From Streptomyces gelaticus (GTDB lineage Bacteria > Actinomycetota > Actinomycetes > Streptomycetales > Streptomycetaceae): a DNA stretch of 34,860 nucleotides. How positions within the stretch are numbered: the stretch's first letter is position 1; every line of letters begins with the position of its first letter. Under the pieces are notes generated by a model. The model saw only the letters and a program-made list of their open reading frames with translations, was not told where the DNA came from and made no database searches. Positions 13,865 to 22,568 of the stretch are shown here, one piece after another. The stretch lies in the NCBI RefSeq assembly GCF_014649535.1, contig NZ_BMTF01000018.1:113183-148042 (forward strand). Reading direction: 5' to 3'. Position numbers and translations under genes: made by a program.

Positions 13865-16576
13865 ATGTCCGCTTGCGTCCCCACTCGCCACAACCGCACA
13901 TCCCGTAGCTCGCGCCCGCCGCGCGCCTCGGGAGTCAAGCGACCACACAGCCCGCCGCCACCCCGCGGCGGACGCTTCCGTATTGCGGGCGCCGACCTGT
14001 CCGCATCGATCACGGTCTTCCTGCTCGCCGTCCCCATGTCGCTCGGCCTCGCCGTCGCCATGGACGCCCCGCTGGAAGCCGGCCTCATCTCCGCCGCGAT
14101 CGGCGGCATCGTCGCCGGGCTGCTCGGCGGCACCCCACTCCAGGTCAGCGGCCCGTCCGCCGGACTGACCGTGGTCACAGCCGAGTTGATCCAGATCTAC
14201 GGCTGGCGCACCACCTGCGCCATCACCATCGGCGCCGGACTCCTGCAGATCCTGCTGGGCTCGCTGCGGGCGGCGCGCAGCGCCCTCGCCGTCAGCCCCG
14301 CCATCGTCCACGGCACCCTCGCAGGCATCGGCGTGGCCATCGCACTCGCCCAGTTGCACATCGTGCTCGGCGGTTCACCGCAGAGTTCTGCCGTCGCCAA
14401 CGCCCTCGCACTTCCCGACCAGTTGGACCGGGTGAGTCCGGCCGCGCCGCTCATCGGTGTACTGACCATCGCGGTCCTGGTCCTGTGGTCACGGCTTCCG
14501 GGCCGGGTCGGCAGCGGTGTACGACGGATTCCGGCCGCGCTCGCCGCAGTGGTGACCGCTACGGCGGTGGCCGCGATCGCCGCCCCCGGGATCGCACGGG
14601 TCGATCTGCCGTCCTGGCGCTCGCACGCCCTGCCCGAGATGCCGCACGGCCCCATACTCGCCCTGGCGACCGCCGTGTTCACGGTAATGCTGGTGGCCAG
14701 TCTGGAGTCGCTGCTCGCCGCGGTGGCCGTGGACAAACTGTCGGCCGCGCCTACACACTCGGCACCGGCACCGGCCACGCCGTCCGACTCACCCTGCTCA
14801 CCCGGCTCACCCGGCTCACCCGGCTCACCCGGCTCACCCGGCTCAACCCTCTCGACCGGCTCACCCGGCTCGACCGCCTCGCCCACGCCGCCCGCCAGAC
14901 GCGCCGATCTCGACCGTGAGCTGCGCGCGCAAGGCATCGCCAACACCTTGTCCGGGCTGGTGGGCGGGCTGGCCGTGTCCGGCGGCGCGGTGCGCAGCTC
15001 GGCGAACGTACGCGCCGGGGCAACCGGGCGCGCCTCCACCGTGCTGCACGGCGTCTGGGTGCTGCTCGCCACCGGGCTGCTGGTCACGGTGCTGGAATGG
15101 ATCCCGTTGGCCGCGCTCGCCGCGCTGGTGATGACGGTCGGTATCCAGATGGTGAGCTTCGCCCACATCCGCAACGTCCACAAGCATCGCGAATTCCTGG
15201 TGTACGGGGCGACGATCACCGGCGTGATCCTCTTCGGCGTACTCAAGGGCGTGACGATCGGCATCGCGGTGGCGGTGGCGGTCGCCCTCCACCGGCTGGC
15301 CCGGACCCGGATCACGGTCACCGACCAGGGTGAACAGCATCTGGTCGTTGTACGGGGCCAGTTGACGTTCTTCGCGGTGCCCCGCCTCAGCCGCGCGCTC
15401 GGCCAGCTGCCCCCTGGCGGCGATGTCGTCGTCGAACTGGACGGCTTCTTCATGGACCATGCGGCGTACGAGGCGATCCAGGACTGGAGCACCGCCCAGA
15501 CCGCGCACGGCGGCAGGGTCGTGTTCACCGGCAGGTCAGGCGGCCAAATCGCCGAGCCCGCTTCGGCGGCGCACTCCTGTTGCCGTCCTTGGACACCCTG
15601 GCGCAACCACCACTGCCACGACGGGCCCGGCCGTACACCCGAAGCCGACTACAACCTCAGCAGCCACTTCATCAACCCTTCCGCCGATGCCCACCCCGGC
15701 GCCGACCGCACCAACACATCCCACGACACACCACACAGCACCCCCACCACCACCCCCGCCCCGGCCCCCAGCACGGACCCCGCACTCCACAGCCCCCACG
15801 GCCGGGCCGCCGACCCGTCCTCCGCGGCTGCCCGTAGGGCCGGGGGCAATCGACTGATCAGCGGCCTCAGTTCGTTCCAGCGCAACACCGCTCCGCTGGT
15901 GCGCGACGAGTTGGCCAGGCTGGCCGCCGAGGGGCAGCGCCCCTCCCAGCTCTTCATCACCTGCGCGGACTCCCGCCTGGTCACCAGCATGATCACGGCG
16001 AGCGGTCCGGGCGACCTGTTCACCGTGCGCAACATCGGCAATCTGGTGCCCCTGCCGAACGCCGAGTCGGGCGACGACTCGGTGGGTGCGGCGATCGAGT
16101 ACGCGGTGGACGTACTGAAGGTGGAGTCCATCACCGTCTGCGGGCACTCCGGCTGCGGAGCGATGCAGGCGTTGCTCGGCACCAGACCGGACCCGGGGAT
16201 TCCACCCACGTCCCTGTGGCGGTGGCTGAGACATGGGCTGCCCAGCCTGGAGCGGATGGCGTCCCGGCACCACGCCTGGGCCCGGATCTCGGGGAGGCTG
16301 CCGACCGATGCGCTGGAGCAGCTCTGCCTCACCAATGTGGTCCAGCAACTGGACCATCTACGGGCACACGAATCGGTCGCGCGGCGGCTCGCCGAGGGCA
16401 CGCTCCGGCTGCACGGCATGTACTTCCATGTGGGTGAGGCCCAGGCCTATCTGCTGACCGAGGGGGCGAGCAGCGGGCTGGAGCTCGACGAGGTTTTCGA
16501 CCGCGTGGGCCCCGGCGACCCCTCCGGCCCCAGCGACCCCTCCGGTCCGGGCGAGTTGGAACGAACCGGCGTCTGA
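13865..16576 (+). CDS. SulP (SLC26) anion transporter fused to beta-class carbonic anhydrase
   Basis: A 903-residue fusion. Residues about 40-290 and 355-475 hold the SulP membrane domain (GGRFRIAGADLSASITVF start, then repeated hydrophobic helices). They are interrupted by a Gly-Ser-Pro repeat loop at about 310-340. A degenerate STAS domain (about 480-560) follows, then a His/Thr/Pro-rich linker of about 90 residues. The last 240 residues are a beta-carbonic anhydrase with zinc ligands in CADSR (Cys700, Asp702) and CGHSGCG (His761, Cys764). Such fusions are thought to couple bicarbonate transport to CO2/HCO3- interconversion in the cytoplasm. The ATG at 13865 is preceded by GGAGGAG; an upstream in-frame ATG has no ribosome-binding site. 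The C-terminal tail is Gly/Pro/Ser-rich. No partner gene is adjacent. Confidence 0.92.
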   Translation: MSACVPTRHNRTSRSSRPPRASGVKRPHSPPPPRGGRFRIAGADLSASITVFLLAVPMSLGLAVAMDAPLEAGLISAAIGGIVAGLLGGTPLQVSGPSAGLTVVTAELIQIYGWRTTCAITIGAGLLQILLGSLRAARSALAVSPAIVHGTLAGIGVAIALAQLHIVLGGSPQSSAVANALALPDQLDRVSPAAPLIGVLTIAVLVLWSRLPGRVGSGVRRIPAALAAVVTATAVAAIAAPGIARVDLPSWRSHALPEMPHGPILALATAVFTVMLVASLESLLAAVAVDKLSAAPTHSAPAPATPSDSPCSPGSPGSPGSPGSPGSTLSTGSPGSTASPTPPARRADLDRELRAQGIANTLSGLVGGLAVSGGAVRSSANVRAGATGRASTVLHGVWVLLATGLLVTVLEWIPLAALAALVMTVGIQMVSFAHIRNVHKHREFLVYGATITGVILFGVLKGVTIGIAVAVAVALHRLARTRITVTDQGEQHLVVVRGQLTFFAVPRLSRALGQLPPGGDVVVELDGFFMDHAAYEAIQDWSTAQTAHGGRVVFTGRSGGQIAEPASAAHSCCRPWTPWRNHHCHDGPGRTPEADYNLSSHFINPSADAHPGADRTNTSHDTPHSTPTTTPAPAPSTDPALHSPHGRAADPSSAAARRAGGNRLISGLSSFQRNTAPLVRDELARLAAEGQRPSQLFITCADSRLVTSMITASGPGDLFTVRNIGNLVPLPNAESGDDSVGAAIEYAVDVLKVESITVCGHSGCGAMQALLGTRPDPGIPPTSLWRWLRHGLPSLERMASRHHAWARISGRLPTDALEQLCLTNVVQQLDHLRAHESVARRLAEGTLRLHGMYFHVGEAQAYLLTEGASSGLELDEVFDRVGPGDPSGPSDPSGPGELERTGV
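14794..14883 (+). repeat. 9-bp tandem repeat inside the SulP gene, ten units
   Basis: Ten consecutive 9-bp units, the core ones CGGCTCACC (14803-14838, four identical copies), with variants on both sides. They encode a Gly-Ser-Pro repeat in a loop between membrane segments. In-frame copy number can vary without disrupting the protein. Confidence 0.88.
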
Positions 16577-16792
16577 ACCGTCTTTGCCCCGGGTCCGTGA
16601 GATCTTGTGGTCCTGCCTCCGCGCCATGTCACACCGCACCGTGCCACGTCGCATGCGGTTGCGGATGCGGGACCGCGTCTCCATACACGAGACACAGGTC
16701 TAAACCAATTCCGCGCAGGCACTTGTCACCTGGCCTTTGGCCTGATGAGCTATGCGAGGGACACAACGGACACCCTGGGAATGGGAGATGTC

Positions 16793-18748
16793 GTGAGCAA
16801 CGAAAGCCTGGCCAATCTGCTCAAGGAGGAGCGGCGGTTCGCACCGCCTGCCGATCTGGCCGCCGACGCCAACGTCAAAGCGGAGGCGTACGAGCAGGCC
16901 GAGGCGGACCGGCTGGGCTTCTGGGCCGAGCAGGCCCGTCGCCTGACCTGGGCCACGGAGCCGACCGAGACGCTCGACTGGAGCAACCCGCCCTTCGCGA
17001 AGTGGTTCGCGGACGGCAAGCTCAACGTCGCGTACAACTGCGTGGACCGTCACGTCGAGGCCGGCAACGGCGACCGGGTCGCCATCCACTTCGAGGGCGA
17101 GCCCGGCGACAGCCGCGCCATCACCTACGCACAGCTCAAGGACGAGGTCTCCCGGGCCGCCAACGCGCTCATCGAGCTCGGTGTCGGCAAGGGCGACCGC
17201 GTCGCCGTCTATCTGCCGATGATCCCGGAGGCCGCCATCGCGATGCTGGCCTGCGCCCGCATCGGCGCCGCCCACTCCGTGGTCTTCGGCGGCTTCTCCG
17301 CCGATGCCATCGCCGCCCGCATCCAGGACGCGGACGCCAAGGTCGTCATCACCGCCGACGGTGGCTACCGCCGCGGCAAGCCGTCCGCGCTCAAGCCCGC
17401 CGTGGACGACGCCGTCTCCCGTATCGACGGCGTCGAGCACGTCCTCGTGGTACGGCGCACGGGCCAGGACACCGCCTGGACCGAGGGCCGCGACGTCTGG
17501 TGGCACGAGATCACCGGCCGCCAGTCCGCCGAGCACACCCCCGAGGCCTTCGAGGCGGAGCAGCCGCTCTTCATCCTCTACACCTCCGGCACGACGGGTA
17601 AGCCGAAGGGCATCCTGCACACCTCCGGCGGCTACCTGACGCAGGCGGCGTACACCCACAACGCGGTCTTCGACCTCAAGCCGGAGACCGATGTCTTCTG
17701 GTGCACCGCCGACATCGGCTGGGTGACCGGCCACTCGTACATCGTCTACGGTCCGCTGGCCAATGGCGCGACGCAGGTCATGTACGAGGGCACGCCCGAC
17801 TCCCCGCACCAGGGGCGTTTCTGGGAGATCGTGCAGAAGTACGGCGTCACGATCCTCTACACCGCGCCGACCGCGATCCGTACGTTCATGAAGTGGGGTG
17901 ACGACATCCCCGCCAAGTTCGACCTGAGCAGTCTCCGGATCCTCGGCTCGGTCGGCGAGCCGATCAACCCCGAGGCATGGATGTGGTATCGCAAGCACAT
18001 CGGCGCCGACAAGTGCCCGATCGTGGACACATGGTGGCAGACCGAGACCGGCGCGATGATGATCGCGCCGCTGCCGGGCGTGACGGAGACCAAGCCGGGC
18101 AGCGCCCAGCGCGCCCTGCCCGGTATCTCGGCCACGGTTGTCGACGACGAGGCCAACGAGGTTCCGAACGGCGGGGGCGGCTATCTCGTCCTCACCGAGC
18201 CGTGGCCGTCGATGCTCCGCACCATCTGGGGCGACGACCAGCGCTTCATCGACACCTACTGGTCGCGCTTCGAGGGCAAGTACTTCGCGGGCGACGGCGC
18301 CAAGAAGGACGAGGACGGCGACATCTGGCTGCTCGGCCGGGTCGACGACGTGATGCTCGTGTCCGGGCACAACATCTCGACCACCGAGGTCGAGTCCGCG
18401 CTCGTGTCCCACCCCTCGGTCGCCGAGGCGGCCGTGGTCGGTGCCGCAGACGAGACGACCGGCCAGTCCATCGTCGCCTTCGTGATTCTGCGCGGCACGG
18501 CCGACGCCTCCGACAAACTCGTCGCCGAGCTGCGCAACCACGTCGGTGCCACGCTCGGCCCGATCGCCAAGCCGAAGCGGATCCTGCCGGTCGCCGAGCT
18601 CCCGAAGACCCGCTCGGGCAAGATCATGCGCCGTCTGCTGCGCGATGTCGCCGAGAACCGCGAGCTGGGGGACGTCACGACGCTGACCGACTCCTCGGTC
18701 ATGTCCCTCATTCAGACCCAGCTGCCGTCGTCCCCTTCCGAGGGCTGA
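16793..18748 (+). CDS. acs: Acetyl-CoA synthetase (AMP-forming)
   Basis: A 651-residue enzyme converting acetate, ATP and CoA to acetyl-CoA, of full family length (about 650). The ATP loop YTSGTTGKPKG starts at residue 263; the acetate-pocket region DIGWVTGHSY and the WWQTETG motif are present; the C-terminal PKTRSGKIMRR carries Lys610, the residue that is reversibly acetylated in this family. This is the S. coelicolor SCO3563 position and Rv3667 in M. tuberculosis. The GTG at 16793 is chosen because GGGAG lies a short distance before it and the N-terminus matches family length; an ATG four codons earlier is possible. A 17-bp hairpin follows the gene. The 216-bp region upstream shows only weak promoter-like words (TTGTCA near 16722). 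Confidence 0.97.
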   Translation: MSNESLANLLKEERRFAPPADLAADANVKAEAYEQAEADRLGFWAEQARRLTWATEPTETLDWSNPPFAKWFADGKLNVAYNCVDRHVEAGNGDRVAIHFEGEPGDSRAITYAQLKDEVSRAANALIELGVGKGDRVAVYLPMIPEAAIAMLACARIGAAHSVVFGGFSADAIAARIQDADAKVVITADGGYRRGKPSALKPAVDDAVSRIDGVEHVLVVRRTGQDTAWTEGRDVWWHEITGRQSAEHTPEAFEAEQPLFILYTSGTTGKPKGILHTSGGYLTQAAYTHNAVFDLKPETDVFWCTADIGWVTGHSYIVYGPLANGATQVMYEGTPDSPHQGRFWEIVQKYGVTILYTAPTAIRTFMKWGDDIPAKFDLSSLRILGSVGEPINPEAWMWYRKHIGADKCPIVDTWWQTETGAMMIAPLPGVTETKPGSAQRALPGISATVVDDEANEVPNGGGGYLVLTEPWPSMLRTIWGDDQRFIDTYWSRFEGKYFAGDGAKKDEDGDIWLLGRVDDVMLVSGHNISTTEVESALVSHPSVAEAAVVGAADETTGQSIVAFVILRGTADASDKLVAELRNHVGATLGPIAKPKRILPVAELPKTRSGKIMRRLLRDVAENRELGDVTTLTDSSVMSLIQTQLPSSPSEG

Positions 18749-18810
18749 CCACGGCGTTCGAGGACTGACCACAGCCTCCGAAGACCGGCCCCGGCCGGCA
18801 GCGGCACCTC

Positions 18811-18849
18811 CCCGAGGGGCATCCGGCAACGCGCCGGATGCCCCTCGGG
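18811..18849 (+). terminator. Perfect 17-bp hairpin terminator after acs
   Basis: CCCGAGGGGCATCCGGC (18811-18827) pairs with its exact complement at 18833-18849 around a 5-nt loop. A short ATTT follows. It lies 63 nt past the acs stop. Confidence 0.88.
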
Positions 18850-19011
18850 CATTTAAGGTGAAGATCACCGGATACAGCCCCGCACGCCCCCGGTACAGTG
18901 GCAGCTGCGTCAACAAAGCAACAAGAAATCTCCACAGGGGTGCCGGGAAGTCTGGTCGGCAAGTGCATCAGCCATGCCATCGCTGCCGTACCGACCCGGA
19001 GGTCTCCGCCT

Positions 19012-20427
19012 GTGGCCGCGCCCGCCCCCACCCCCGCACCCCCTTCTCCCTCCCGCCGCACCTTTCTCGGGAGGCTCTCCCTCCCCGAGCGGAACTACCT
19101 CGCCAACGCCCTGCGCACGGAGACCGTCGGCGGCGTCATTCTGCTGGTCGCCGCGATAGCCGCCCTGGTGTGGGCGAACGCCTTCGGTTCCAGTTACGCG
19201 TCCATCAGTGACTTCCACTTCGGCCCGGAGTCGCTGGGTCTCAACCTCTCCGTGGCGCACTGGGCGGCGGACGGACTGCTCGCGATCTTCTTCTTCGTCG
19301 CGGGCGTCGAGCTCAAGCGGGAACTGGTCGCCGGCGAACTGCGCGATCCCAAGGCGGCCGCCCTCCCGGTCGTCGCCGCGCTCTGCGGAATGGCGGTTCC
19401 GGCCCTCGTCTACACACTGGTGAACGTGGTCGGCGGCGGTTCGACGGACGGCTGGGCCGTCCCCACCGCCACCGATATCGCCTTCGCGCTCGCCGTACTC
19501 GCTGTCATCGGCACCTCGCTGCCGAACGCGCTGCGCGCCTTCCTGCTGACCCTCGCCGTCGTCGACGACCTCTTCGCGATCCTGATCATCGCCGTCTTCT
19601 TCACCGAGCGGATCAACTTCATGGCACTGGCCGGCGCCGTCATCGGGCTGGCCGTCTTCTGGCTGCTGCTGCGCAGGAACGTACGCGGCTGGTACATCTA
19701 CGTCCCGCTCGCCGTGGTCATCTGGGGCCTGATGTACAACAGTGGCATCCACGCCACGATCGCCGGTGTCGCCATGGGACTGATGCTCCGCTGCACCCGC
19801 CGGGAGGGCGAGAGCCACTCACCCGGCGAGCACATCGAGCACCTGGTCCGCCCGCTGTCGGCCGGTCTCGCCGTGCCGCTCTTCGCGCTCTTCTCAGCCG
19901 GCGTCTCCCTCTCCGGCGGCGCGCTGGCGGACGTCTTCATCCGGCCCGAGACGCTCGGCGTCGTCCTGGGCCTCGTCGTCGGCAAGACCGTGGGCATCTT
20001 CGGCGGTACGTGGCTGGCCGCCCGCTTCACCAAGGCGGAGCTGAACAAGGACCTCGCCTGGGCGGATGTCTTCGCGGTCGCCACACTCGCCGGGATCGGT
20101 TTCACCGTCTCTCTGCTCATCGACGAGCTGGCCTTCGTCGGCGACGAGGACATGATCAACCGGGTCAAGGCGGCCGTGCTGCTCGGTTCCCTGACGGCCG
20201 CCGTACTCGCTGCCGTACTGCTCAAACTCCGGGTACGCAGATACCAGGCGCTGTACGAGGCGGAGGAGCTCGACGAGGACGAGGACGGGGTACCCGATAT
20301 CTACGAGCAGGACGACCCGGAGTACCACCTGCGGATGGCCGCGATCCACGAGAAGAAGGCGGCCGAGCACCGCCGCCTTGCCCAACTGGCGGGGGCAGCG
20401 AGCAACGAGCCGGACCGTCCGGCATGA
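19012..20427 (+). CDS. nhaA: Na+/H+ antiporter NhaA
   Basis: A 471-residue membrane antiporter exchanging Na+ for H+ in pH and salt homeostasis. About twelve hydrophobic helices are visible. PTATDIAFAL carries Asp155, the equivalent of E. coli Asp133, and LAVVDDLFAI carries the essential pair Asp185-Asp186. The C-terminal 60 residues form a charged cytoplasmic tail, first Asp/Glu-rich and then a Lys/Arg/His-rich helix. The GTG at 19012 has GGAGGT 8 nt before it and gives the usual short N-terminus; the frame is open to a GTG at 18898, but that codon overlaps a TACAGT hexamer that may be the -10 of this gene. M. tuberculosis lacks this gene at the syntenic place. Confidence 0.94.
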   Translation: MAAPAPTPAPPSPSRRTFLGRLSLPERNYLANALRTETVGGVILLVAAIAALVWANAFGSSYASISDFHFGPESLGLNLSVAHWAADGLLAIFFFVAGVELKRELVAGELRDPKAAALPVVAALCGMAVPALVYTLVNVVGGGSTDGWAVPTATDIAFALAVLAVIGTSLPNALRAFLLTLAVVDDLFAILIIAVFFTERINFMALAGAVIGLAVFWLLLRRNVRGWYIYVPLAVVIWGLMYNSGIHATIAGVAMGLMLRCTRREGESHSPGEHIEHLVRPLSAGLAVPLFALFSAGVSLSGGALADVFIRPETLGVVLGLVVGKTVGIFGGTWLAARFTKAELNKDLAWADVFAVATLAGIGFTVSLLIDELAFVGDEDMINRVKAAVLLGSLTAAVLAAVLLKLRVRRYQALYEAEELDEDEDGVPDIYEQDDPEYHLRMAAIHEKKAAEHRRLAQLAGAASNEPDRPA

Positions 20428-20472
20428 TCTGACACCAGATGTATTGAGCAGGAACAGGAGAGGGAGTCAGGG

Positions 20473-21006
20473 ATGAGCGACCCCGGCAACAACGCGGGCA
20501 GCGCCGACCGCAGTCTCGGGCAGCTGGTCGCCGCGGCGACAGCCGAGATGTCCGCACTGGTGCACGACGAGATCGCCCTGGCCAAGGCCGAGGTACGGCA
20601 GGACGTCAAGCGCGGCGTCGCCGGAAGCGTGGCGTTCATCGTTGCGGGCGTGCTGATCCTGTTCGCGGTGCCGGTGCTGAGCTTCGCGGCGGCGTACGGA
20701 ATCCACAATCTGGGGCTCGGGCTCGCCTGGTCGTTCCTGATCGTGGGCGTCGCCTTCATCGTGCTGGGGCTGCTGTTCGCGCTGTTCGCCGTGGCCAAGC
20801 TCAAGAAGGTGAAGCCGCCGGAGAAGTCCATCGCTTCGGCGAAGCAGACGGCGGCCGTGCTCCAGGGCGTCAAACCGCACCCGCGGCCGGCCGTCACGGC
20901 GGGGACGAGCCGGCCGGCCGTCTCTGGCAGCACGCTGGCGGGCACGGCCATGGAGAAGGCTCCGGTCCAGGACAAGGGCTCCTCTGTGGCACGCTCGTCC
21001 ACATGA
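20473..21006 (+). CDS. Actinobacterial holin-superfamily III membrane protein (PF07332 type)
   Basis: A 177-residue protein. A soluble helix with LVAAATAEMSALVHDEIALAKAE, characteristic of this family, is followed by two membrane helices (about 50-72 and 79-103), a basic stretch KLKKVKPPEK and a disordered Ser/Ala/Pro C-terminus. The name holin is from the family label only; the real function is unknown and a phage origin is not indicated. A GGAGAGGGAG sequence precedes the ATG. The stop overlaps the start of the hydrolase gene (ATGA), as expected for the pair corresponding to Rv3669-Rv3670. Confidence 0.88.
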   Translation: MSDPGNNAGSADRSLGQLVAAATAEMSALVHDEIALAKAEVRQDVKRGVAGSVAFIVAGVLILFAVPVLSFAAAYGIHNLGLGLAWSFLIVGVAFIVLGLLFALFAVAKLKKVKPPEKSIASAKQTAAVLQGVKPHPRPAVTAGTSRPAVSGSTLAGTAMEKAPVQDKGSSVARSST

Positions 21007-22130
21007 CGGTCCCCGATTCCAGCGCATTCGACCCAGAAGGTCCGGCACGCCCCGTAGGCTCCGTAGGTCCGGCAGGCCCGGTTGGCCCCGCAGGCCCGGA
21101 AGGTCGGGCAGCCCCTGCGGGCAAGGACGGCCGGGCAGGATCGAACAACCCAGCAGTCCCGAACCCTGCGGCACCGGGCTCTGCCGTCCCCGGCTCCGCC
21201 GTCCCGGGCAGCTCCGGCGGGCCCGTACGGATCGAGGGCCCGTGGACCCACCGGGACGTGGCGGCCAACGGCGCCCGCTTCCACATCGCCGAGCTCGGCG
21301 AGGGGCCGCTGGTACTGCTGCTGCACGGGTTCCCGCAGTTCTGGTGGACCTGGCGCCACCAGCTCACCGCACTGGCCGGCGCCGGTTTCCGGGCCGTCGC
21401 GATGGATCTGCGCGGGGTCGGCGGCAGCGACCGTACGCCGCGGGGTTACGACCCCGCCAACCTGGCGCTCGACATCACCGGCGTGATCCGCTCGCTCGGC
21501 GAACCGGACGCGGCCCTGGTCGGCCACGACATGGGCGGCTACCTCGCCTGGACAGCCGCGGTGATGCGACCGAAGCTGGTGCGCCGTCTCGTGGTCTCCT
21601 CGATGCCGCATCCGCGCCGCTGGCGCTCCTCGATGCTCTCCGACTTCGCGCAGTCCCGGGCCGGCTCGTACATCTGGGGCTTCCAGCGCCCATGGGTACC
21701 GGAGCGTCAGCTCGTCGCGGACGACGCGGCGTTGGTCGGCCGACTGATCCACGAATGGGCCGGACCCCGGACCCCGGACTTCCCCGACGACGCGACGGTG
21801 GACGTCTACCGGCGCGCGATGTGCATCCCGTCGACGGCGCACTGCTCGATCGAGCCGTACCGCTGGATGGTCCGTTCCCTCGCCCGTCCGGACGGGATCC
21901 AGTTCAACCGGCGGATGAAGCTGCCGGTGCGGGTACCTACGCTGCATCTGCACGGTTCACTCGATCCGGCGATCCGCACGCGGAGCGCGGCGGGCTCCGG
22001 CGAGTACGTCGAAGCGCCGTACCGTTGGCGACTTTTCGACGGTCTGGGACACTTCCCGCACGAGGAGGACCCGGCCGGGTTCTCGGCCGAACTCATCAGC
22101 TGGCTCAAGGATTCCGAGCCCGATCGGTAG
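21003..22130 (+). CDS. Alpha/beta hydrolase, epoxide-hydrolase-like (EphE type), with collagen-like N-terminus
   Basis: A 375-residue protein. Residues 75-372 form an alpha/beta hydrolase with oxyanion motif HGFP (108-111), nucleophile Asp176 in GHDMGG, and a C-terminal His350 in GLGHFP. The Asp nucleophile and the HGFP motif point to an epoxide hydrolase or dehalogenase rather than an esterase. The M. tuberculosis counterpart at this place is EphE (Rv3670). The first 74 residues are not part of the fold: residues 19-46 read as mostly Gly-X-Y triplets (GPAGPVGPAGPEG core), followed by Pro/Ala/Ser repeats. The substrate is unknown. It is translationally coupled to the holin-like gene upstream. 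Confidence 0.9.
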   Translation: MTVPDSSAFDPEGPARPVGSVGPAGPVGPAGPEGRAAPAGKDGRAGSNNPAVPNPAAPGSAVPGSAVPGSSGGPVRIEGPWTHRDVAANGARFHIAELGEGPLVLLLHGFPQFWWTWRHQLTALAGAGFRAVAMDLRGVGGSDRTPRGYDPANLALDITGVIRSLGEPDAALVGHDMGGYLAWTAAVMRPKLVRRLVVSSMPHPRRWRSSMLSDFAQSRAGSYIWGFQRPWVPERQLVADDAALVGRLIHEWAGPRTPDFPDDATVDVYRRAMCIPSTAHCSIEPYRWMVRSLARPDGIQFNRRMKLPVRVPTLHLHGSLDPAIRTRSAAGSGEYVEAPYRWRLFDGLGHFPHEEDPAGFSAELISWLKDSEPDR

Positions 22131-22568
22131 CCGTACGGGCACAGGTGTCCGACGGACGGCCAATTGCCCGGCGCATAGGCCAATTGGCTGACGGATGGGC
22201 GGTTACCGACCATGAGGCACGGGCAGACGTCCCGGTATGGGCTGGACGCACGACTTCGGTGACACAGCACGCAACCGCCGCTCGACCGCCACGGCGGGTT
22301 TGAGCGCTCATGAGGGGGGCGGCCCCCAGGGCCGGGTGCACGATATGCATGTTCTGCATGATCCCCGGCTCGGTATTCCGCGCATTCTGCGCCGGCGGGC
22401 CCGCTGGGTCTCGGCGCGGCTGCGCCATCCACGCGGATGATCTCCGCCCTGCCCGGCCGGTGAACACTCGCCGGCCGGGCGGGTCTTCACCACGGCTCTC
22501 CCGGGCCTCGGCGCGCCGCGCCGCACCCGGGCCCTGCCGCTCAGGGACAGGCACTCAGGGGCAGGTGC
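22131..22568. other. Convergent intergenic region with repeats and hairpin
   Basis: A 438-bp gap between convergent genes. GGCCAATTG occurs at 22158-22166 and again exactly 20 bp later at 22178-22186, and the two can fold as CCAATTG/CAATTGG. Small open frames exist on both strands around 22240-22440, one on the minus strand starting MQNMHIVHP after GGGG, but composition and lack of family resemblance do not support a gene. The terminator at 22451-22480 lies at its right end. Confidence 0.5.
22451..22480. terminator. Bidirectional hairpin between the hydrolase and MarP-like genes
   Basis: GCCCGGCCGG (22451-22460) and CCGGCCGGGC (22471-22480) pair perfectly around a 10-nt loop, and up to three more pairs can extend it. 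It sits between convergent genes and can serve both. Confidence 0.7.

Noticed and set aside
16700..18916. Long minus-strand open frame opposite acs
   Set aside because: It is antisense to a fully recognised enzyme, with Arg/Gly/Val/Asp-rich composition and no motif.
18898..19011. Upstream GTG start for NhaA
   Set aside because: The GTG overlaps a TACAGT hexamer and has no ribosome-binding site, while the GTG at 19012 has GGAGGT at ideal distance.
20473..21006. Prophage holin
   Set aside because: The holin name comes from the family label; neighbours are housekeeping genes and no lysin or phage gene is present.
22105..22368. Minus-strand frame starting MQNMHIVHP after GGGG, about 84 codons
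   Set aside because: It runs into the 3' end of the hydrolase gene, becomes Arg/Ser/Ala-rich, and resembles no family I know.
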